The notes beneath the pieces are model-generated. The model was not told the origin of the DNA. It did not search any database and saw only the letters and a program-made list of their open reading frames with translations. Of a DNA stretch of 64,000 bases, positions 23,071 through 33,042 are shown one piece after another. This DNA comes from Limnephilus marmoratus (Eukaryota > Arthropoda > Insecta > Trichoptera > Limnephilidae): the NCBI GenBank assembly GCA_917880885.1, contig OU862928.1:40846962-40910961 (forward strand), written 5' to 3'. The translations under genes were made by a program, and so were the position numbers. Each line of letters opens with the position of its first letter. The stretch's first letter is position 1.

Positions 23071-23655
23071 GGGCGTACTGTACAGGGCCCGCAGATACTT
23101 TAATAGTACACAACTGCTGACCCTGTACAAATCACAAGTGCGCCCCACGGTTGAATTTGGCAGCCACCTCTGGTCTGGAGCTCCAAAATACCTGAAATAT
23201 ACCCTCGACTCTGTGTAGAAACGGGCGGTCCGTTTGATAGATTCTCCCATCTTAACAGATGGATTGCAATCTTTAGAGCACAGGCGTCGGGTGGGAATGC
23301 TATCCTTGTTCTACCGGTATTATAATGGAAGATGCTCCGAGGAACTAGCATCATTGATCCCTTCGGCACCGGTGCATAGTCGGGAAACACGCCAAACGCG
23401 TGCCCAACATTTGCACACGGTTGACACATGAGAACGGGTCGTTTCTTCGATTCGTTCTTGTGTTCAACAGCTCGGCTGTGGAATGATTTGCCGGCCTCTG
23501 TGTTTCCTCCTTCTTACAATATGGGTCTCTTCAAGACCAATGTTCATTCCTTCCTCTCCTCAAAAAGACCCTCCACACAGCATCCCAGATGACATAGGCC
23601 CTGAGGGAAATCAATTTCCTCAGGGCCTCCTGTGTGGAGTTAATGTAAAAAAAAC
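23071..23655 (+). pseudogene. LINE T C-terminal fragment with 3' end
   Basis: Reads YRARRYFNSTQLLTLYKSQV-like sequence, then VEFGSHLWSGAPKY, RLIDSPILTDGLQSLEHRRR, SRETRQTRAQ and ARLWNDLP (the last with a frameshift). These are conserved features of the region after the palm in a large insect LINE group. The end includes AAAAAGACCCTCCACACAGC, hairpin TGAGGGAAATCAATTTCCTC and GGAGTTAATGTAAAAAAAA, the same ~110 bp that end every A element. Related copies: 42735 and 54855. Confidence 0.85.
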
Positions 23656-24303
23656 AATCGCTTGCAGGGCCTAGTGAAATAACTGGTAACAACCCATTGT
23701 TAACTGATACGTAGAACAAAATGACTAGTTTAATCGTTTGAGGTTATTTCCTTGCCATAGAAAAACAATGGTGCGTATTTAACGTCTATGAATAATGCTC
23801 AGGAATTCATTGTGAACAATTTTACTGTAAACAATTTGAAATGCAGCAACAAACAGAAATTTTCTGTTGTCAACAGGTAAGAAAATAATGGAAAAACAAA
23901 TGGGTTTTGTCACTTATTGATTATTTGGTATTTGTAAATATTTTTCGCTTTGTGAAACATTTTCTTGCTTAATATGTCAACATTGGCCATTGAAAGGAAA
24001 AAGGTTTTTTTCAAATGCTTTAAACATTAGCATTTTTTCGTAATGCGTTGGGTAGGTACTAAATGAATTGATAAAGTTGGTAAACATTTTAAAATGGAAA
24101 TATCTGAAATCTTTCTACTTTCTTATATAGGCGGAAAATAAATTGTATCCGACAAGTTTATCGAAAATCAATTCATCTCTTTGTCCAAATTTTTATTATC
24201 AATTTCTTTATATATAAATTTATTGTGAACTTTTATTGACCAATGCTTTTTTAACTCCCCGGTCCGCTCGGCATTTCTCTCAAATATCTAGAAAATATTT
24301 TTT
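23656..24303. other. Unassigned AT-rich stretch
   Basis: No supported feature. Confidence 0.4.
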
Positions 24304-24440
24304 TTCGATAAATTGGCGATTCGCTAAATTGATCATTCGATGAATTGGTTTTCGATGAATTGGTTTTCGATAAACTCGTTTTCGATGAACTTGTTGTCAA
24401 TGAATTTGCTTTCGATGAATTGGTTTTCGATGAACTCGCC
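24304..24440 (+). repeat. 15-bp tandem repeat, ~9 units
   Basis: Units of the form TTCGATGAATTGGTT, with variants such as TTCGATAAACTCGTT, step by 15 bp. The period is a multiple of three so frames stay open, but no start or flanking exon suggests coding. Confidence 0.9.
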
Positions 24441-24570
24441 GTGAACCGCGGAAAATTTATGTTACTAGCGAGTCCCCTGGTTCCGCAATTTTTTATACCA
24501 ATATTTACAACACAATAGCCCCGACAAAATATCCTACGGATAAAAAATCCCCAACTAAATATCTACTAAA

Positions 24571-24591
24571 ACCTAACCTAACCTAACCTAA
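24571..24591 (+). repeat. Short telomere-type CCTAA run
   Basis: Four units of ACCTA, the complement of the TTAGG telomere repeat common in insects. At ~20 bp this is a small interstitial run, not a telomere; such words also occur by chance or in some transposon ends. Confidence 0.6.
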
Positions 24592-24611
24592 AAACAAAGG
24601 CAAAGCTTAGG

Positions 24612-24860
24612 TTATGCCATTTCCCTCCATCTCCCGACTTCCATCCCTGTCGCTAAACAATATAAAATACATTGCTTTTCAAAGAACTCGCGCGCCACCT
24701 ATTGTTCAATTTTAACACATATTTATAACGCCAGAGCTCAACATTATATATAAAAACCTTCTGAGTATGCGCACAATAAATCACAAAAGTTTCATCGCAA
24801 TCGAATGAATGGTTTAGGAACGAATAAGAAACAAACAAACAAAGATTAATTCCTATATGT
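24612..24860 (+). mobile_element. Family E element, head lost
   Basis: Pyrimidine-rich start, then AACTCGCGCGCCACCTATTG, ACGCCAGAGCTCAACATTA, TTTCATCGCAATCGAATGAA, GGTTTAGGAACG and a CAAACAAACAAA end. It has one copy of the unit that forms the 107-bp satellite at 1874. Confidence 0.75.
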
Positions 24861-24871
24861 GTTTAGTCTGA

Positions 24872-25035
24872 ATGAGTGGAAATTGAGGCAGATGGGAAAG
24901 AGGAAGGGCGGAAAGTAGTTGGATATTCAAATCTGCTAATCAAACACGTCTAAAGCCATGCTAAGCAACGTTCCGATTTTTAATGGTGGTCTGTGACCAG
25001 GGCGATTCTGAAAATATCCAGCACTAGTGAAATTG
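24872..25035 (-). mobile_element. SINE B fragment
   Basis: Contains ACACGTCTAAAGCCATG, GCAACGTTCCGATTTTTAAT and ACCAGGGCGATTCTGA, the B body in order but diverged. Neither end is complete. Confidence 0.65.
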
Positions 25036-26723
25036 CGTTTGAGTTCAGCCTGAGAGCCAGTATTTATACCGATACGCCACTGAAATTGTCAAGAAACATA
25101 ATATAATAATATCTCTTAAAACAAAAATATATCATACAGGTATAAAAGTACAGGTTTTCTGCTTTGCACAAACATTGAAAATCTATTTAAAGATGTTTTT
25201 AATGTCGTTTCTGCAACCTCTGAGAGCCCCAGCGTTGATAACACAAAGTAATTACAAATTTTACAGCCTCCTGTACCTGACTATGTGCTCATTTCACAAA
25301 GTTAGCATGCAAGAGTCGGGTACCTACGCAGGTTAATATTTACATTCTGGCAATACTAATCTCTGCGCGCGATAGCAACATTCGTTTCAATAACATTCTG
25401 CGGGAAAAGCGCTCGTGAAAACACGCCGCCATCTTGGAAAACAAACCATTGTTTCGTTTTTCATTTGTTTTATGCGATTCCTTATCTACGCGATGATGTC
25501 ATCTGTGGATTAGAACGTTTATTCATATTTTGAAAATGATATGTGAAAAATATCTTAGAATTTGTTCTTGAATCATAGATTTTGTTAGAGTCGTGATGAA
25601 CGTGTTTCTTTTAATAGGTATGTGGTATTTGCCTATTTTTTTATTACGTTTGAGAATAGGCCACTTGCATGGATATCATAACGACTTGGAAAAAATTGTG
25701 TGGATAGATTTTTTTACTAAGATTACGAAAATGTTAGTCAAATTTTTTAGAAACGTCGAGTTTTTTTTAAAGTAAATAAATCCATTATTTGGGCTCGTGA
25801 CGTCACTACATGAAAATGTCCTGTCTTCGAAAATTTTCCTTTTTATTTCGTAAAATTCCACACTGGTTTTTTTTTATATGGCAACATTTTGATTTCAGGC
25901 GAATTTTTGAATTTGACATTTAACGTTCACTAGATTTATTGTTTGTTCTCTGCGAACTTATCATTTGGTTTGACTTTTTGACAGATGTTATGAAGAGAAC
26001 CCCGTACATTTCATGCTGTCTGTACGTGTTTTAGAGGGATAGTGGTAATGGTGCTGATTTTAACAAAATCAAATTTTATAATATTCTTATTATTATTATA
26101 ATTTACAAGTACTAGTATATTACATTGGATTTAGTAATATGGACGTTGAACATTATAATGATTTATGATCAATAAGATGGATCAAGGAAAAAAATATTTA
26201 CGAGATGTAATATTTTTGCTATGCTTCGTTATGGTCCTGTGCTATTCGTGTGGAAAACGTTATTTTTTTTAAATGAATTTCGGCTATGTAATTATCGTCT
26301 TTTTGCACCCATAAAATTATGTCCCGTCTTTCCGGTTTATAAAAAATGGTCTGATTTTTCGAATTGAAATTTCCATAAAATCTCCAGGGTTTCAAAAATA
26401 TGATTAAAAAAAATACGGAATGTCTTAGAATATTTGTCTAAACCAGATTTTTTTTTTAAATGTGATGTAAGTAGCCTATTATTATTACATAGCTTATTTT
26501 GGTATCTGGTCGTGTTGTTGTAATACGTAATTTTTTATTTTAAATATTATGATTAATAGGAAGTTATGTACCGGTCATTAAATTTTTGGTTTTTTTTATC
26601 TGCTATGAGATCATTTCCGCATAGAGATGAAAAGAATGCAAGGAACCTAAAACTTGCAATAGATACACGTAAAATAGAAGAAAAAACAGCTTGGGTGAAA
26701 TAATAACCTTTTATATTATACTG
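25036..26723. other. Unassigned stretch with a CpG-rich patch
   Basis: At 25365-25440 there is a patch with CGCGCGATAG and ACACGCCGCCATCTTGG. CGCCGCCATCTTGG (25424-25437) is the reverse complement of an AAGATGGCGGC word like the YY1/Pho binding site. No exon is supported nearby. The rest is AT-rich without recognisable features. Confidence 0.3.
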
Positions 26724-26838
26724 GCTAGTACCCGGCATGCGTTGCAATGCCACTCAAAGAAAGACATTGTTTCTCCCAGCGTGTCCTTTCCCACGCTTTC
26801 CGAGTTCCCATTCTCCCTCTTTCGTTCTGCTTCCCCCT
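26724..26838 (+). mobile_element. Family E head fragment
   Basis: CTAGTACCCGGCATGCGTTG, CAATGCCACTCAAAGAAAGA, TGTTTCTCCCAGCGTGTCC and a short pyrimidine-rich run. A B element abuts at 26841, so the E copy is cut short. Confidence 0.75.
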
Positions 26839-26840
26839 CT

Positions 26841-27965
26841 TTTTATGTGAATAACTCACAAGACTCCCAGCTGCTCCTGTCTGGAGCCAGTGAGACTATG
26901 GCATCCCCAATTGGGGTATATTCTGAAGCTGAAGTTAGTGGGGAGATGAAGGAGATTAGGAAGAGGAAAGTGGGGAAGTACCTGGCTATTCAGATCTGGC
27001 CACCAAACACGGCTAAAGCCATTTAAAGCAACGTTTCAATTCTGAATGGTGGTCTTACGCCAGGGCGGTACTTGAGAGCGTTTAACCAGCCAGCGGACGA
27101 AAATCCACATTTCGTCGAAAGTTGTTCTTACGATCGTGCAGGGCGGTTACAACGAGAAAGATTAATTATTTTCCGTACCAGCTTTTTTAAATTATAACTC
27201 AATATCGAATTTATTTCAATTCAAATTAGCTTTAATTTATACCTTCATCCAAAAATGCTGAAAGGCGTGATGATAAAACTATTAAAATAATGTAATTTTT
27301 GTAGTTACTTTTTGATTATAAGTATTTATCATTTTTCAATAATGTCTAAATTTAATAAGAATGTTAAAAAAATCTGAAATATATTAGTTTGTAAGTGCGC
27401 AAATAAATACACAAACGGACTAATTTTCGCCAAGAAACACATGTACGTACATATTTTTTAATGATTTTATTGAAATTAAAATTAAATTTCTAAAACATAC
27501 GTTTGCTAGATAATGTATTGATTTATTTTACTGCATGATTTTATTATTTGAAATGGGTGTGGTATAATACAAAAAATTTTTTGAAAATTGAACAAATCTG
27601 CCAACGACCTATGGAATAACCTTATTATACTAAAAATTAAAGACATTTCTCAAAATTTATTACATACGAATGCTAGATAAAAGAACAATCTTTCGAAATC
27701 CATTTATAATTTTTTGTGGAAAAGAGTCAATACGTCTAAAAACTTTTTTGAAAATGACGTATTTCCGGTTTTCTCTGGTAATGCCCTCTTAAAGTATCTG
27801 GGACGTGCCTCAAATATACTCGTACTATAAATTACTTTAAAAGAATTAATTGTGAAATAAAATAAATTAATCAAATAAAATTTATTTGCGCACGCTGGAA
27901 TTCGATCCCACGACCTTCGGATTGCGAGTCAAGAGCCTTACCCCTCGACCAGGGAGACCGTAAAT
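26841..27965 (-). mobile_element. SINE B interrupted by element V
   Basis: B tail and body occupy 26841-27071; the body resumes at 27793 (AGTATCTGGGACGTGCC) and runs into the tRNA-like head near 27893-27960 (GATCCCACGACCTTCGG, GCGAGTCAAGAGCCTTACCC). Removing 27072-27792 restores the B order. This copy therefore predates the V insertion. Confidence 0.85.
27072..27792 (+). mobile_element. Element V, copy 1 (TTAA target)
   Basis: About 713 bp between TTGA (left) and TTAA (right). The ends are inverted: GAGCGTTTAACCAG against GAGGGCATTACCAG. The interior is AT-rich and non-coding. Copies at 51850-52570 and 57113-57793 (opposite strand) are closely similar throughout. TTAA targets occur with piggyBac, Kolobok and some Sola elements; I cannot choose between them. 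Confidence 0.85.
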
Positions 27966-28099
27966 CGATGGAATCAATGGAATCAAATGTAATGCGAAGA
28001 CATTTCTCGCGCTGCAAAACATAGAGGTTCTAAGGGGTTAATCAACAAATTACTTATTAGGTATATTTAATTAAATAATATCGTTTTTTCACTGTTTGA

Positions 28100-28190
28100 T
28101 TTTGGGGTGTTATGCCGTGTTGCATTACCTCATTATTTAGACAACGTTTCGGCCAGCGTTGCAGTGTCCATCATCAGAGCAGATCCGACA
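28100..28190 (-). repeat. Penelope-end motif (hammerhead-like)
   Basis: Minus strand: CTGATGATGGACACTGCAAC, then GGCCGAAACGTTG, then AATGAGGTAATGCAACACGG and CATAACACCCC. It matches the copies at 28505 (plus) and 29037 (minus). In this copy the stem between CTGATGA and GAAAC is weakened by a substitution. Confidence 0.6.
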
Positions 28191-28504
28191 GATCCGGTAG
28201 ATTTGTCGATCGATCGATGGATGGAGCCCATGGAGCCGATGCCGCCTCGTGGAGCCTCATGAATGAGTTTTTCTTTTGCCCTGTTTAATTTATCTTTGTC
28301 TTACTAACCTATTTTTTGCATTTTGTTTATACTGTTAAGCACTTGCATACTGCTTACTAACAACGTATGCAAGGACACTGGAGGTCTAGATTCGTTCAAA
28401 ATAAATAAATGTAGCTTCGTTTAAGAAAAAAAAATTAGAATCTTGCGAGAGCCTTGAAGGAGTAACCATCAGTTACTTTTATACCAGGGCGGGTAAGAGG
28501 TGGA

Positions 28505-28600
28505 TAACCTCCACTGATGATGGACATTGCAACGCTGTCCGAAACGTTGGCTAAAGAATGAGGTAGCGCAACACGGCATAATACCCAAAAACAAACAACG
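28505..28600 (+). repeat. Penelope-end motif (hammerhead-like)
   Basis: CTGATGA (28513-28519), a stem GGACA...TGTCC, GAAAC (28541-28545), GTTGGCTAAAGAATGAGGTA and GCAACACGGCATAATACCC. See the finding on hammerhead-like cores. Confidence 0.65.
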
Positions 28601-29036
28601 AAAATACTTTTGGAAAATCTAAAAACGTATCCAAATAATACCGTCTTTATTTTTCTCAACTAGGTCGTACATTATTTCAGAACCTTGAAGAATGAAGTAT
28701 TTCTACCATTATCAATAGAATAACAATATAAGAGTGGAAAGATAAAAGAAAACTTGAAAATGATTTTAACCTGATTTTATTGTTAAATGGGGCACTTAAA
28801 TGATTTTCAGCATTATAATCACTTAATAAAAAAATTAATTGTTATTACTTTAATACTATCCTGATGATAAAGATTTTTAAATTGTATTTTTATCATTATT
28901 ATCATTGATACACCAAACACTAAAAAATGGATTTTGCACGAAAGACGAAATGTCGATCGTCCAGTAAGTAAATAATAATTCAGACATTTTCATAAAATTA
29001 AAATTTGAGTTAAGCATGCAGTTTTTTTTATTAGTT
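28601..29036. other. Unassigned AT-rich stretch
   Basis: No supported feature; it lies between two oppositely oriented Penelope-end motifs and could be decayed element sequence. Confidence 0.35.
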
Positions 29037-29120
29037 TTTGGGGTATTATGCCGTGTTGCGCTACCTCCTTCTTTAGCCAACGTTTCGGACAGGGTTGCAG
29101 TGTCCATCATCAGGGCAGTG
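29037..29120 (-). repeat. Penelope-end motif (hammerhead-like), best copy
   Basis: Minus strand: GCC, CTGATGA (29107-29113), T, a perfect 5-bp stem GGACA...TGTCC, GAAAC (29082-29086), GTT, GGC, then TAAAGAAGGAGGTAGCGCAA. It lies downstream of the GIY-YIG fragment on the same strand. Confidence 0.65.
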
Positions 29121-29235
29121 TAATAGTTAGGGGTGATGTTTGTACTTATCTACTTAGGAGCGATACCGTGTCGCCAGCTCCACTCCTCTATGAGCTGGCG
29201 CTACAATATACTTCAACATGTTTTTTTGCTATTAG

Positions 29236-29427
29236 CAATAATTATCAGCCTGAAACACTCATCCACATTGAAAAATCTTCCGAGAAAAGATACATGACGC
29301 CAACGGGACTCGAACCCGTGTATGTATCTTTTCTCGGAAGATTTTTCAATGTGGATGAGTGTTTCAGGCTGATAAATATTGCTTATAATAATTGTTACCC
29401 TTTGTGCTATGCATAAAAATCTTGTCT
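29236..29427. repeat. Head-to-head SINE C palindrome
   Basis: The left arm is the C body and the T-arm of its tRNA head on the minus strand; the right arm is the C body on the plus strand. Arms share TTTTCTCGGAAGATTTTTCA, ATGTGGATGAGTGTTTCAGG and CTGATAA. The switch lies at the tRNA T-arm word GGGACTCGAACCCG. A similar arrangement occurs at 61740-61965. Confidence 0.85.
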
Positions 29428-29444
29428 AAAAACGTTAGTTTAAC

Positions 29445-29660
29445 AATTAAAAATAATAATTAATATTTGACAAGTTTAAGTATTTCCCCAATAAATGAAG
29501 ACATAATTTGTCTCGACGCCACCTAGCGACGGATTTAACACTAACAGTGTCTCTCTCGCAAAAATAAAGTTGGTTGTTTTCAGGTGGAAAAAATATAATC
29601 AGCAGTAATTGTTGAATGAAACACTAGTATATATTGAATTATTTGGCGGGTATAAGATAA
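29445..29660 (+). repeat. SINE C upstream segment U
   Basis: Contains AGTATTTCCCCAATAAATGA, GTCTCGACGCCACCTAGCGA and AAAGTTGGTTGTTTTCAGGT. The same segment precedes the C head in the minus-strand block at 61460-61650, so U may be the true 5' part of the element or a spacer carried with it. Confidence 0.7.
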
Positions 29661-29870
29661 GCCGCCATAGCTCAATTGGGAGAGCAGCTGACCGGCAATC
29701 AGAAGGGCACGGGTTCAAGTCCCGTTGGCGTCATGTATCATTTCTCGGAAGATTTTTCAATGTGGATGAGTGTTTCAGGCTGATAATTATTGCTTATAAT
29801 AATTGTTACCCTTTGTGCTATGCATAAAAATCTTGTCTTAAACGTTAGTTTAACAATTAAAAATAATAAT
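29661..29870 (+). mobile_element. SINE C with tRNA-like head
   Basis: 29661-29733 folds like a tRNA: GCCGCCA pairs, with one mismatch, with the 3' side TGGCGTC; A box TAGCTCAATTGGGAGAGC; B box GGGTTCAAGTCCC; a 7-nt loop CCGGCAA. C at loop position two instead of T argues against a working tRNA. The body TTTCTCGGAAGATTTTTCAA and tail GCATAAAAATCTTGTC follow. Confidence 0.8.
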
Positions 29871-30165
29871 GTTTTTTTTTGCGTTTAGCCTTGATGTAAC
29901 TGTCAATTACCGGATACCAATAACTATTCAGCTTAGCTCCGTCGTCTCTATTAATATTTATAGGATTTTTGTGAATTTCAATTGCCTCCGTAATCAGGCG
30001 TGCTCTATGAGTTTTGGGTCTTCCCAGGACCTCAGGGACAAATCCAAAGTAATGGCCGGTTTCGATTAAGTGCTCGGCGATTGCCGATTTGTCAGGGTGG
30101 CCAAGTTTACAGGCACGAAAGTGTTCTGATATCCTTTTGGAGATCGTCCGCTCTTTTTGATACAT
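29857..30165 (-). pseudogene. Penelope-like GIY-YIG endonuclease fragment
   Basis: The frame reads RISEHFRACKLG, SAIAEHLIETGH, RARLITEAIEIHKNP and NINRDDGAKL-type sequence. Spacing of the R..EH, AEH...GH and R...EAIEI..NP blocks matches the C-terminal GIY-YIG nuclease of Penelope-like retroelements, which nicks target DNA. The GIY and YIG residues and the reverse transcriptase lie upstream and are absent. The Penelope-end motif at 29037 lies downstream on the same strand, with SINE C copies in between. Confidence 0.75.
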
Positions 30166-30611
30166 TTACAATATTATAAAATTTATTTGTTTTAATTTTA
30201 AACATTGTTTACTTGACCCATAATATTTTTTCAAAACACAGGAATATTTAAAACATTTTAACGGATATTTATATTTAAATTTTTTCCTTATAAAATAAAA
30301 TAAAATATTTATTAACACAATATTAATAACATTTAAACAAGCTTGAAATATTGTTTCAATATTTAAATGAAAATAAAATAATCTCAATATTATATTTTTT
30401 CGAAATAAAACAAAGCCAGTGTAACGATGTTTTCGATAAATAACAAAGGCGTTTAAACAATTTCATAACAATTACAAGACTTATATTCAATTTTTGTTTT
30501 CCATTGTTCAAACAATTTGTCAAACTTTTAAATTTCATAATGTTTGAATGGTGGTATTTTTTTACAAAAAATCTTAATGCTTTTTCGACATCGCGTTTAG
30601 GTCTAACTAAC
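30166..30611. other. Very AT-rich stretch
   Basis: No supported feature. It could be upstream Penelope sequence too decayed to read. Confidence 0.35.
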
Positions 30612-31505
30612 TAACCATCACGCCGTTTCTCCGCAGGGGTAGGCAGAGATGACGGACCGCCAAACAACTCGGTCTTGGTACACACTCTTCGCCTCACTCA
30701 CATTCATACATCGTCTCATACATACTTTTCTGTTATTCTGACTTTTGATATGGCCAGTCTCAAGTATCTGATTCACTTGATCGTGCCATGTCTTCCTCGG
30801 GCGTCCCGGACTTATTCTACCATTCACATTTGCGTCATATATTGTTTTTACACTACTTTCTTCGTTCATTCGCTCTACAAGCCCAAACCATCTGAGGGTC
30901 CCTTTCTTAAACTTACTCATTTTGCTTACATCAGCCTTACATTCTTTGCGGATATCACCACGCATACGCCTCAGGGATCTAATTTCAACAGCATTCAGTT
31001 TACTTTCATCCTTTCTCTGCCAGTTCCATGCCTCACTGCCATATAGCAGGGTAGGTACCAGGCAAAGATTTTCAAATACAGAGAGATATGCTATGGTGTC
31101 CGCGCAACTGTCGCCGGACTACGCGCTAATTAGCGTAGTTTTCATACAAAGATAATTTGTTCATTTAGTTGATTTTTCGAAAATGTGCATTAATATTGGT
31201 TAACAATATATTTTGAATAAGGAAAGAATTCGTTCATTTAGTTTAACGTTCGTTTGGTTTATTCGTTAATTATTTGTTCTTTTAGTTTATTTGTTAATTG
31301 GTAAACAATATCGGCGACACCCGGAAGCGCAGACCCACATAGTAAAAACAGCAGATAGCACATCTACTTATATTTCAATATCTTTGGTACCAGGACTGCA
31401 TTGTGGACTGCTAGCTTCGCTTCTTTTGACATATTTTTATTAGCGCCAACGGCATTCAGTCCTCCATTTATGAAGTTACCAGCATTTACCCTCCTTTGCG
31501 TTTAG
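30612..31505 (-). pseudogene. LINE P C-terminal region split by a MITE
   Basis: Minus strand from 31505: GGVNAGNFINGGLNAVGANK, KEAKLAVHNAVLVP, then after the MITE LLYGSEAWNWQRKDESKL, RDIRKE-type, LRWFGLVERMNEESS, INGRISPGRPRKTWHDQV and MNVSEAKSVYQDRVVWRS. This is the thumb-to-C-terminal region of a LINE open frame. The 115-codon frame 30618-30965 is still intact. The copy also shows the empty site for the A insertion at 22412. Confidence 0.85.
31063..31386. mobile_element. hAT-like MITE inserted in LINE P
   Basis: A 324-bp segment flanked by the 8-bp duplication GTACCAGG (31055-31062 and 31387-31394). Its ends are inverted over ~16 bp: CAAAGATTTTCAAATA against CAAAGATATTGAAATA. An 8-bp duplication with a CA-starting repeat fits the hAT superfamily. 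No transposase is encoded. Taking it out restores the LINE P frame (AVLVP to LLYGSEAW). Confidence 0.85.
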
Positions 31506-31540
31506 GTCAAATTTACCTTTTAAACAAGAAAAGTATTAGT

Positions 31541-31752
31541 GAAAACGATATAAGCGAAACTCAATCGAAAATCTAGAAACAGAAAAATCATTAAAAGATA
31601 TTTGCACCCCCGGGACCCGAACCCACGACCTTTCGCTTTCAGGGCAAATGCGCTGACCACTGCGCCAAGGTGTCTATATCGGATTTGGTTATTTTTAACT
31701 GTATCATACTTCGACTAAGAACCACCCACATTATCTTCATTTTCTCAAAGTT
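31541..31752 (-). mobile_element. SINE D, head type 1
   Basis: Minus strand: tRNA-like head CCTTGGCGCAGTGGTCAGCG, GTGGGTTCGGGTCCC, then the D tail (GATTTTCGATTGAGTTTCGC). Upstream sequence AGTCGAAGTATGATACAGTT is shared with the D copy at 56290. The head differs from that of the 56290 copy. Confidence 0.75.
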
Positions 31753-31808
31753 TATTTTATTAGCCGCGCGCAGTTTAGGGAACGTACCCATACTACGTGA
31801 CACGTTTA

Positions 31809-31904
31809 GGGGGGGGGGGGTCTTCAAAATGTCACGCTTGGTACAAATGAGCGGCGGGTTGCTTAGGTTTTTGGTCACCGGGGGAGGGGGGGGGGGGGGG
31901 GGTT
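31809..31904 (+). repeat. Two G-runs
   Basis: A run of about 11 G near 31810 and a longer, nearly pure G-run at 31881-31902. Length may be unreliable in the assembly; such runs can form quadruplexes. Confidence 0.7.
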
Positions 31905-32094
31905 AAAAATTGTAAAAAGTTGGTCACGTAGTATGGGTACGTTCCCTTATATGTCTCCGTATTAAAACTCATAATTTTTTACAGACCTCTTTTATTTTAC
32001 TCACACTCTTCCGGTTTGGGAAGAGCCCTTCCTTCGTCAAGAGAATATTAGAACTAACCTACGATATAGAATGTTGACAGACATATACAAATTT

Positions 32095-32320
32095 TAGGTG
32101 TTTGAATGGTTAATTGTTTCTCCCTGCATGTCCTTTCCCGTGCGTCCCTGTTCCCCTTCCGCATCCCCTACCCTCCCGCGTTCCCCTTCCACCTGCTCCG
32201 CCCACCTTCTCATCTTTCCCGCTCCCCCGTCCCGCAAACCCCCCTCCCGCGTTCCACATATTCAGTCCCAAATACATTCAGTTTTCAAACAGCTCGCGTG
32301 CCACCTATGCCAATTTTTTT
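32095..32320 (+). mobile_element. Family E element, partial
   Basis: TTAATTGTTTCTCCCTGCAT, TCCTTTCCCGTGCG, a ~120-bp C/T-rich middle, then AAACAGCTCGCGTGCCACCT. Head and tail are missing. Multiple overlapping frames here are composition artefacts. Confidence 0.7.
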
Positions 32321-32671
32321 CATTTTTCGTATATTACAAATATTCATTTTTGGATATTATAAGAACAATCAATCAAATTTGGTACCTAACATGGTACCTA
32401 TTTAAAAAATCTATAATTAAAAAAAAATTCAAAGACTACAAAAAAAACAGCTGCCTGCTAAATTTATCAAATGCGCGAACCGTCAAACGTGCGAAGTTAA
32501 AATAGTTGTTAAGTTGTCTGAAATATCCAATTTTCTGCGAAATTTTCTTAATTTTTCTTTCCGTAAGAACCTTCTACGAAGTATTAGAAAACTTTAAAAA
32601 AAATGAATGAAATAGGTAAAGTCGTTCTGAAGTTGTGGCATGACCAAGGGAAACAGAGATTCATTTTTATA

Positions 32672-33042
32672 TACAGGATGTTAAGGGACGTACTTGACTT
32701 ACTTTAACCAGTGATTCCTGACATTATTTGGAGTAAAAAATGTAAATGAAATTTTGGTCTCCGGTGACTTTTTTTGATGACTTTTTTTTTCAAAATCAAA
32801 CAAAAAAAATTTTCTTCCGCACGTCGTCACTGGTCACTCAGCCGGGGGTCTGACGAACCCCTTACCCCGCCTCCAACTGTTCAACAACTACCATTTTTTT
32901 ATGTTTTTGTAGAAAAAATAAAAAAAAAAAAAAAACATCAAAAATGTCACCGGAGACCAAAATTTCATTTACATTTTTTACTCCAAATAATGTCAGGAAT
33001 CACTGGTTAAAGTAAGTCAAGTACGTCCCTTAACACCCTGTA
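32672..33042. mobile_element. Foldback MITE, family S, copy 2
   Basis: Same structure as 489-860: ~100-bp inverted arms starting TACAGG, TA on both sides, non-coding poly-T/poly-A centre. The central block GTCACTGGTCACTCAGCC is in the opposite orientation to copy 1, meaning one copy lies in reverse. Confidence 0.85.

Noticed and set aside
24304..24440. CRISPR-like array
   Set aside because: The 15-bp units are contiguous with no spacers, and the context is eukaryotic.
24571..24591. Telomere or telomeric retroelement junction
   Set aside because: Only four units and no adjacent telomere-specific element; better treated as a short interstitial run.
29661..29733. Functional tRNA gene
   Set aside because: The base normally T before the anticodon is C, the acceptor has a mismatch, and the SINE C body follows directly.
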